Below are positions 5,520 through 10,685 of a DNA stretch of 10,685 nt, in pieces (position 1 is the stretch's first letter; every line of letters begins with the position of its first letter). Origin of the DNA: an uncultured Clostridia bacterium (GTDB lineage: Bacteria > Bacillota > Clostridia > TANB77 > CAG-508); assembly GCA_948875265.1 (NCBI GenBank), contig CAQRYF010000054.1, forward strand, positions 1 to 10,685, read 5' to 3'. A program made the translations under genes and the position numbers. Under the pieces are notes generated by a model that worked only from the letters and a program-made list of their open reading frames with translations, ran no database searches and was not told where the DNA came from.

Positions 5520-6140
5520 CGTTACAAATTTTATAGAAATATCTTTAATATCTTTCAAAATTATTTTTTTTGTTTCAAAATCACTTACTAATTTTTGTTT
5601 TTTTAATTGTTCTATCTCTATTCTACAAACAATATTTTCTGTATATCTTACATCTATTATATTAATTTCATTATTTTTGCAATAATATTTAAAATTTTCG
5701 AAGTTATTGTAATCTAATGTTACTTCCAATTCTTCTCCAATACATTTTAAAACTTTTTCACTATTTTCTATAGCATTTATCAGACTACTTGAATAAGCAC
5801 GAACTAATCCTCCTGTACCTAAAAGTATTCCTCCAAAATATCTTGTAACTATTATTAGCACATTTACTAATTCATTTTTTTGTAAAATATTCAACATTGG
5901 TGCACCTGCAGTTCCTGATGGCTCTCCATCATCGCTAAACTTTTCTATTAACTGGCCATTTTCAATTATTCTATAAGCTATACAATTATGTCTTGCATCA
6001 AAATATTTCTTTTTTGTCTGTTTTATAATATTTTCTACTTGTTGTGCGCTTTCTACATAAAAGAAATTAGCTATAAATTTTGACTTTTTCTCTACAATTT
6101 CAATTTGAACATTTTCTTTAATAGTTATAAATTTCTCCAT
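5508..6140 (-). CDS. yigZ: YigZ/IMPACT family protein (UPF0029)
   Basis: The 210-residue product carries the YigZ signature: KKSKFIA (18-24), the stretch ending CIAY (53-56), SDDGEPSGTAGAPML (69-83) and VTRYFGGILLGTGGLVRAY (98-116), followed by a smaller C-terminal alpha-beta domain. The N-terminal fold is shared with eukaryotic IMPACT, which modulates Gcn2; the bacterial role is unsettled, with proposals around translation or nucleic-acid binding. The start chosen is ATG at 6140, because GGAGG lies at the right distance before it; an upstream TTG at 6152 would place that ribosome binding site inside the gene. It begins 18 bases after the flavoprotein stop and is the last gene of its operon. 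Confidence 0.93.
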   Translation of the reverse strand: MEKFITIKENVQIEIVEKKSKFIANFFYVESAQQVENIIKQTKKKYFDARHNCIAYRIIENGQLIEKFSDDGEPSGTAGAPMLNILQKNELVNVLIIVTRYFGGILLGTGGLVRAYSSSLINAIENSEKVLKCIGEELEVTLDYNNFENFKYYCKNNEINIIDVRYTENIVCRIEIEQLKKQKLVSDFETKKIILKDIKDISIKFVTKSI

Positions 6141-6158
6141 TATTTCCTCCAATTCAAA

Positions 6159-7421
6159 TTATAAACTACCTGCCACAAATCCAGTAGAATATGCTATTTG
6201 TAAATTAAATCCCCCTGTATAACTATCTACATCTATGATTTCTCCCGCAAAATATAGATTTCTTACTATCTTAGATTCCATTGTTTTAGGATTAATCTCC
6301 TTAATTTTAATTCCACCACTTGTAATAATAGCCTCATCTATTGGTCTAAATTGCTTAATCTCTGTCTTAAAGCTTTTAAGTAATTTTACTAACCTACTTC
6401 TTTCTTCCTTAGTAATTTCATTTACTTTTTTATTAGGATTTATGTTGCTTATTTCTACTACACTAGGAATTAATTTTTGAGGTAATAATTTATCTAAACA
6501 ATTTTTAAATTGTTTATTTTTAAACTCTTTAAAGTCTCTTAAAATCCTTTCGTCTAATTTCTTCTCTGAAAGAGCTGGCTTAAAATCTATGCTTAATATT
6601 ATATTTTTATTTTGCATCTTTTCTTCTATATTTTTATATCTTACCAAATGAGCTGATGAACTTAGTATTATAGGCCCAGATACTCCAAAATGTGTAAATA
6701 TCATTTCTCCAAAATCTTCATAAATTATCTTTTTATTTTCATTGTCTATCATTTTTATATTTACATTTCTTAAGCTTAATCCTTGTAAATTTTTACAAAT
6801 ATCCTTTTCATATATCTCTAATGGTACAAGTGATGGTTTTATTTTAGTTATTGTATGCCCTAATTTTTGTGCTAACTTATATCCATCACCTGTTGATCCT
6901 GTTAAAGGATAGCTTTTTCCTCCTGTTGCTAGTATGATTTTATCTGCTTTTAAAACTTCTGTTGTAGTTCTTACTCCAACTACTTCTTTTATATTTAACT
7001 CTTTATCTTCATTTAATATAATTTCTTCAACTTTTGTATTATACTTAATTTCTACATCTAATTCTTTTAACTTTTTTGTAAAACATCTTAATACATCCTG
7101 AGATTTATCTGTTATAGGAAATATTCTATTTCCTCTTTCTTCTTTTACTTTTAATCCCTGCTCATCTAAAAATTTAATAATATCTTGATTATTATATCTT
7201 TGATAACAACTATATAAAAACATTCCATTTCCAGGAGTATTTTTTATAAATTCTTCCATACTTAAAGAAGATGTTATATTACATCTTCCCTTTCCTGTTA
7301 TTAGCAATTTCCTTCCAAGAGATTGCATTTTTTCTATTAAAATAACTTGATTTCCATTCTGGCTAGCAGCTATAGCTGCCATCATACCAGCTGGTCCTCC
7401 TCCTATTACAATTACTTTCAT
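6159..7421 (-). CDS. HI0933-like FAD-dependent oxidoreductase (BaiN/YhiN family)
   Basis: This 420-residue flavoprotein starts with a dinucleotide-binding Rossmann motif VIGGGPAGMMAA (residues 5-16), followed by the family signature GRKLLITGKGRCNIT (36-50). Further hallmarks are ATGGKSYPLTGSTGDGYKLA (165-184) and the C-terminal FAD-contacting YFAGEIIDVDSYTGGFNLQ (about 390-408). Length and motif order match the HI0933/YhiN family, whose substrates are mostly unknown; one gut clostridial relative, BaiN, has been linked to bile-acid reduction, but the motifs alone do not support that role here. The ATG is preceded by GAAGGAT. It lies 22 bases after the preceding gene and 18 bases before yigZ, so all are probably co-transcribed. 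Confidence 0.93.
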   Translation of the reverse strand: MKVIVIGGGPAGMMAAIAASQNGNQVILIEKMQSLGRKLLITGKGRCNITSSLSMEEFIKNTPGNGMFLYSCYQRYNNQDIIKFLDEQGLKVKEERGNRIFPITDKSQDVLRCFTKKLKELDVEIKYNTKVEEIILNEDKELNIKEVVGVRTTTEVLKADKIILATGGKSYPLTGSTGDGYKLAQKLGHTITKIKPSLVPLEIYEKDICKNLQGLSLRNVNIKMIDNENKKIIYEDFGEMIFTHFGVSGPIILSSSAHLVRYKNIEEKMQNKNIILSIDFKPALSEKKLDERILRDFKEFKNKQFKNCLDKLLPQKLIPSVVEISNINPNKKVNEITKEERSRLVKLLKSFKTEIKQFRPIDEAIITSGGIKIKEINPKTMESKIVRNLYFAGEIIDVDSYTGGFNLQIAYSTGFVAGSL

Positions 7422-7443
7422 CTTTTATCCTTCTATTTTATAT

Positions 7444-8313
7444 CTAATTATCATTTCTTTCTTTTTTAGGTGATTTTTTTGTTGTACTTGTTTTCTTATT
7501 AGTTCCAGATGATTTTTTAGTTGTCTTTTTTGTTGTTGTACTTTTACTAGACTTTGGTTTTTCCTCTTTTTTATCCTTTGATACTGTTGAATTTTTATCT
7601 GTAGAAGTCTTTTTTGCTGTTGTTTTATTTTTTACTGTTTTTGTTTTTTCTTCATCTACAATCTCTTTTTTATTAGTATCATTAGGATCATCTCCATTTA
7701 GATAACCAATATCATTAGCTTGTGCTTCTTTAATATACATATCTAATGTATCTATAACACTATCAGTTTCCTTAACTTTTTTATCATCATTTTCTTTTTC
7801 ATCATCAAATAGAAATGTTATATCTGTACCTTCATCAAAATCATCTGTACTTTCTTCTTCCTTATTATCTTTCTCTTCAATATCAATAATATCCTCATTT
7901 ACATTACTCTCATCATTAATATTATTCTCAGTTATATCTTGGCTAAGAATATCATTATCAGTCATAAATTCACTAAAAATAATATCATCATCAGAAATAA
8001 CATCATTAACCATATTTTCATTAACTACATTACTATCTATTACTTCTTCATTAAAACTTTCTTCAACACTATTTTGAATTATATTTTCCACATTTTCTCC
8101 TTCTTCTGTTGAAGATTTTAATATATCTACATATGTATCTTTAGAATTTCTAATTTCCTTTTCTTTCTCTTTTATTTCTTTTTTAGCATTTTTCTCAGCA
8201 AGTTTTCTTTCCTTCTCAATCCTTTTATACTCTACTCTTTGTGTTCTTCCTCCAAATATCAATATTGCAGTTACTAAAACTATTAAAATTACTAACACAA
8301 TAACTACTGTCAT
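7444..8313 (-). CDS. Membrane-anchored protein with acidic middle and Lys/Thr-rich tail, function unknown
   Basis: I do not recognise this 289-residue protein. A hydrophobic helix at about 2-20 (VVIVLVILIVLVTAILIF) serves as signal anchor. A strongly charged, probably coiled-coil stretch rich in Lys/Glu follows (about 26-57). Residues about 60-225 are acidic and low-complexity (Asp, Glu, Asn, Ile), and the last 60 or so are basic, with repeated KKT/TTKK/KKSS patterns. No enzymatic domain is visible; the tail resembles those that bind cell wall polymers, nucleic acid or a partner by charge. ATG at 8313 is preferred, with AAAGGTG upstream; GTG at 8325 and TTG at 8322 are too close to or inside that site. 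It sits in the middle of the operon, 27 bases after the PLP enzyme gene. Confidence 0.75.
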   Translation of the reverse strand: MTVVIVLVILIVLVTAILIFGGRTQRVEYKRIEKERKLAEKNAKKEIKEKEKEIRNSKDTYVDILKSSTEEGENVENIIQNSVEESFNEEVIDSNVVNENMVNDVISDDDIIFSEFMTDNDILSQDITENNINDESNVNEDIIDIEEKDNKEEESTDDFDEGTDITFLFDDEKENDDKKVKETDSVIDTLDMYIKEAQANDIGYLNGDDPNDTNKKEIVDEEKTKTVKNKTTAKKTSTDKNSTVSKDKKEEKPKSSKSTTTKKTTKKSSGTNKKTSTTKKSPKKERNDN

Positions 8314-8340
8314 TTTTTTCAACACCTTTCTAAATATAAT

Positions 8341-9582
8341 TTATTTTTCTTGTTGCATATACTCAATTGCTTTTAATACTCCAAGTTTACCATATTCATA
8401 TGTAAGTCCTCCTTGCATATATGCAATATATGGCTCTCTTAATGGTCCATCACAACTTAATTCAATTGTTGAACCTTGGGTAAATGTTCCTGCCGCCATA
8501 ATTACTTTATCTTCATACCCCCCCATATCTCCTGGATATGGAATTACATTTGAATCAATTGGCGAACCTCTTTGTATTCCTTGACAGAATTTAATCAAAT
8601 TCTGTTCTGTTTTCAAACTAATTGTTTGTACTATATCAGCTCTTTTCTCATCATATTTTGGTTCCACATTATATCCTAACTTTTCTAGCATTCTACTTGC
8701 AAATATTGCAGTCTTCACACTACTTGCTACTACACTAGGTGCAAAAAATAAGCCTTTTAATAACAATGAATTTTGATTTAATGATGGGCCTATCTCTTTT
8801 CCAATTCCTGGTGTTGTCAATCTTTCTGCACACAATTCAACTAATTCTCTATTTCCAACAATATATGCACCTGAAGTAGCAATACCAGCTCCTAAATTTT
8901 TCATTAAAGATCCTACTGCTATATCAGCTCCTATTTCTATTGGTTCTCTATCTTGTACTAGCTCTCCGTAACAATTATCTACCATTATTATAACATTTTT
9001 ATTCACTTCTCTTATTGCTTTTATAGCCTTCTCTATCTTTTCTATTGTCAAACTTTTTCTTGTAGAATATCCTCTAGACCTTTGTATTTCAACTAATTTT
9101 ACATCATTTTTTAATAATCTTTCTTGAATTCTCTCAATATCAAAATCATCATTTATTAATTCAATTTGTTCATAGTTAATATTAAATGATTTCAAAGAAC
9201 TTTTATTAACGTCTTTTCCTATACCTATTACTGTTTGTAAAGTATCATATGGTGCACCTGTTATGCTTAGCATTGTTTCATTTGGACGTAATAAAGCAAA
9301 TAATGTTACTGCTAAAGCATGCGTTCCCGATATCAACTGAGTTCTAACTAAAGCATCTTCTGCTTTAAAAACTTGTGAATATATTTCTTCTATTTTATTT
9401 CTTCCTGGTTCATCAATACCATACCCAGTTGAAGAAACTAAATGTGATTCTTGTAAGTCACAATTTTGAAATGCATTTAATATCTTCTCACTATTCTTCT
9501 TGCAAATTTTATCTATATTTTCCAATAATGGTTTAATTTCCTCTTCTACATCTTGTGATAACTTTATTAATTCTTGCTTCAT
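8341..9582 (-). CDS. PLP-dependent 'aluminium resistance'/methionine gamma-lyase-like enzyme
   Basis: The 413-residue product is a fold-type I PLP enzyme of the 'aluminium resistance protein' family (COG4100). Visible hallmarks are the N-terminal SSTGYGIDEPGR (50-61), RTQLISGTHALAV (80-92) for cofactor phosphate contact, MVDNCYGE (200-207) with the Asp that contacts the pyridine nitrogen, and GSLMKNLGAG with Schiff-base Lys228, followed by TTPGIGKEIGP. Related enzymes cleave sulfur amino acids such as cystathionine and methionine, and the family is often annotated as methionine gamma-lyase; substrate is not proven for this clade. ATG at 9582 is chosen because AGGAG lies seven bases before it; the in-frame ATG at 9597 would put the ribosome binding site within the coding region. 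First gene of its operon, with a promoter at 9705-9733. Confidence 0.93.
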   Translation of the reverse strand: MKQELIKLSQDVEEEIKPLLENIDKICKKNSEKILNAFQNCDLQESHLVSSTGYGIDEPGRNKIEEIYSQVFKAEDALVRTQLISGTHALAVTLFALLRPNETMLSITGAPYDTLQTVIGIGKDVNKSSLKSFNINYEQIELINDDFDIERIQERLLKNDVKLVEIQRSRGYSTRKSLTIEKIEKAIKAIREVNKNVIIMVDNCYGELVQDREPIEIGADIAVGSLMKNLGAGIATSGAYIVGNRELVELCAERLTTPGIGKEIGPSLNQNSLLLKGLFFAPSVVASSVKTAIFASRMLEKLGYNVEPKYDEKRADIVQTISLKTEQNLIKFCQGIQRGSPIDSNVIPYPGDMGGYEDKVIMAAGTFTQGSTIELSCDGPLREPYIAYMQGGLTYEYGKLGVLKAIEYMQQEK

Positions 9583-9704
9583 ATTTTCTCCTCTCATTCC
9601 ATTAGAGCCATTTCATTTTCATCATCTTTGCCGTATTAAAGATACTCTTTTACATTATCCTTTAACCTTTAAGTAATTTACTATTTATAGTTATTAACAT
9701 CTTT
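9583..9704 (-). promoter_or_regulatory. Leader of the PLP-enzyme operon with a tiny Met-rich reading frame
   Basis: About 115 bases lie between the predicted transcription start and the ATG at 9582. The leader includes a seven-codon frame MMKMKWL ending 20-25 bases before the coding start, and a small AAAGAGTATCTTT hairpin. No known riboswitch motif is apparent. The Met-rich mini-frame upstream of a methionine-enzyme-family gene is suggestive but has no good ribosome binding site. Confidence 0.25.
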
Positions 9705-9733
9705 ATTTTACTATATTTAGATACTTTTTGCAA
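9705..9733 (-). promoter_or_regulatory. Promoter of the four-gene operon (sigma-A type)
   Basis: On the minus strand a TTGCAA -35 (9733-9728) and a TAAAAT -10 (9710-9705) are separated by exactly 17 bases. The site lies between the CPBP terminator and the PLP-enzyme gene, where an operon start is expected. The -35 is identical to that of spo0A. Confidence 0.65.
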
Positions 9734-9783
9734 TTATTATAAATTATTTATTCTTTAAATATTTGCATTTATATATAAATTAT

Positions 9784-9816
9784 AAAAAACACAGATAATA
9801 TAAAACTACCTGTGTT
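9784..9816 (-). terminator. Intrinsic terminator of the CPBP gene
   Basis: On the minus strand AACACAG (9816-9810) pairs perfectly with CTGTGTT (9794-9788) around a 15-base loop, and the stem continues into a run of T residues. It lies 65 bases after the CPBP stop codon and isolates that gene from the next operon. Confidence 0.75.
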
Positions 9817-9881
9817 AAAAGAAAACTTCTAGTTTGAAAATCTTCTCTTAATTTAATTAAACATCACTTAACTCAAAACAG

Positions 9882-10499
9882 CTATTTTATAAATGTAAAT
9901 ATAACAGCAATCAAATTATTAAACATATGTATAGATACTGGAACTAGCACGTCTTCCGTATGACTATAACGATACGCATACCAAATACTACTTATTAAAT
10001 ATAGTACTATATAATATAATGGATTCAAACTACTGCTAACATGTCCTCCTGCAAATATTAGTGAAGTAATAATAATATATAACAATCTTTTATTTTTCAT
10101 AAAAATGTATGGGAATAACCGAAAGAATCCTTCCTCATATATTGGTCCAATAATAATGATTATTATTGAATATATTATAGGAGAATTCAATAACTCTTGT
10201 GTAACTTCTTGTTGATTTATAGATGTTCCTGTTATAAAAAATCCATTAATTATAGCTTTTAATAACATAATTGGTATATACATAAGTATTTCTTTTAATA
10301 TTTTTTTAAGTTCTTGAACAAACTTAAAATCTATTTCTATACTATACCAATAAAGCTTCCAACAAAAAATCCCAACTCCAACACCTCCAATAATGGAAGA
10401 TACCATATATTGCAAAATATAATTGTCTATCAATAAAAGCATTTGAATACTTACTAATATATAAATTATAAATGCTACTACTTTAAATGTCCTTTTCAT
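9882..10499 (-). CDS. CPBP-family intramembrane glutamic protease-like protein
   Basis: The 205-residue product is almost entirely membrane segments and carries the CPBP/Abi motifs in order: EEGFFR (E122, E123, R127), FAGGHV with H153, and HMFNN (H191, N195). These are the catalytic motifs of the Rce1-like CAAX protease and bacteriocin-processing family, so it may be an active intramembrane protease; bacterial members serve in bacteriocin maturation or immunity, sigma-factor signalling or unknown roles. ATG at 10499 is chosen because GGAGGTAGC lies just upstream; an in-frame TTG at 10541 would include that site inside the gene. It has its own promoter and terminator, and no bacteriocin precursor was found next to it in this window. 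Confidence 0.9.
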   Translation of the reverse strand: MKRTFKVVAFIIYILVSIQMLLLIDNYILQYMVSSIIGGVGVGIFCWKLYWYSIEIDFKFVQELKKILKEILMYIPIMLLKAIINGFFITGTSINQQEVTQELLNSPIIYSIIIIIIGPIYEEGFFRLFPYIFMKNKRLLYIIITSLIFAGGHVSSSLNPLYYIVLYLISSIWYAYRYSHTEDVLVPVSIHMFNNLIAVIFTFIK

Positions 10500-10585
10500 A
10501 AAGCTACCTCCATATGATGTTTTATTATATATTGTAATCAAGTGAATAGTTTAATTAAATATATTATACTATCTTGAGCTCATTT

Positions 10586-10614
10586 ATTTTATCATATATT
10601 TATGTAAATTTCAA
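10586..10614 (-). promoter_or_regulatory. Promoter of the CPBP gene (sigma-A type)
   Basis: On the minus strand a TTGAAA -35 (10614-10609) and a TAAAAT -10 (10591-10586) are spaced by exactly 17 bases, each differing from consensus at one position. Transcription would start about 80 bases before the ATG at 10499. A further perfect TATAAT at 10567-10562 has no matching -35. Confidence 0.65.
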
Positions 10615-10685
10615 CACATAACATTTATTTATTGTGATTAATTTATGATAAAATCACCCTAAGAGAATATCTGATGAAAAGTTCA

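Noticed and set aside
10620..10685. Possible start of a divergent plus-strand gene at the right edge (ATG near 10673)
   Set aside because: Only four codons are inside the window, the upstream purines are weak and no convincing -35 pairs with the TAAAAT sequence.
1..10685. CRISPR arrays, tRNA or rRNA genes
   Set aside because: No regularly spaced direct repeats and no cloverleaf or ribosomal RNA signature were seen on either strand.

Overview
The window is a very AT-rich stretch that looks like a spore-forming member of the Clostridia, probably a gut-type lineage. The main evidence is a full Spo0A with its Firmicutes-only DNA-binding domain, a SpoIVFB-type intramembrane protease preceded by a SpoIVFA-like LytM protein, and strong AGGAGG-type ribosome binding sites. 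All well-supported genes lie on the minus strand, so transcription runs from high to low coordinates. The species cannot be named from this sequence.

In transcription order, the right end holds a single-gene unit for a small CPBP-family membrane protein (9882-10499), with a good sigma-A type promoter and its own terminator. Next comes a compact four-gene operon (5508-9582) with 18-27 base gaps: a PLP-dependent 'aluminium resistance'/methionine gamma-lyase-like enzyme, a membrane-anchored protein with an acidic middle and a lysine/threonine-rich tail, an HI0933-type flavoprotein and a YigZ/IMPACT protein. spo0A (4566-5387) follows with its own promoter and a long terminator hairpin.

Between spo0A and the next gene are about 760 bases without a recognisable intact gene. 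This stretch holds the spo0A terminator, a possible degraded minus-strand reading frame, a lone sequence resembling an IS3-family end, and a locally GC-richer patch with a 40-codon plus-strand reading frame followed by a plus-strand terminator-like hairpin. It looks like a scar of mobile DNA or a small unrecognised gene.

The left third is a sporulation-linked cluster: a 115-residue protein with a C-terminal membrane anchor, spoIVFA, spoIVFB, and a 572-residue protein that joins a type IV prepilin-like N-terminus to a formylglycine-enzyme-like (SUMF1) C-terminal domain. spoIVFA carries two separate one-base insertions inside its LytM domain, so as written it stops early; removing both restores a complete 289-residue protein. 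A hairpin covers its ribosome binding site. The cluster ends in a compact terminator, and seven bases beyond it the sequence becomes the 5' end of a group II intron that leaves the window on the left, an arrangement typical of class C introns, which insert after terminators.

Functionally, Spo0A starts sporulation and SpoIVFB, held and regulated by SpoIVFA in known systems, activates sigma-K in the mother cell late in sporulation, so the two central units belong to one programme. The upstream operon appears to be metabolic or housekeeping, with no obvious shared pathway.
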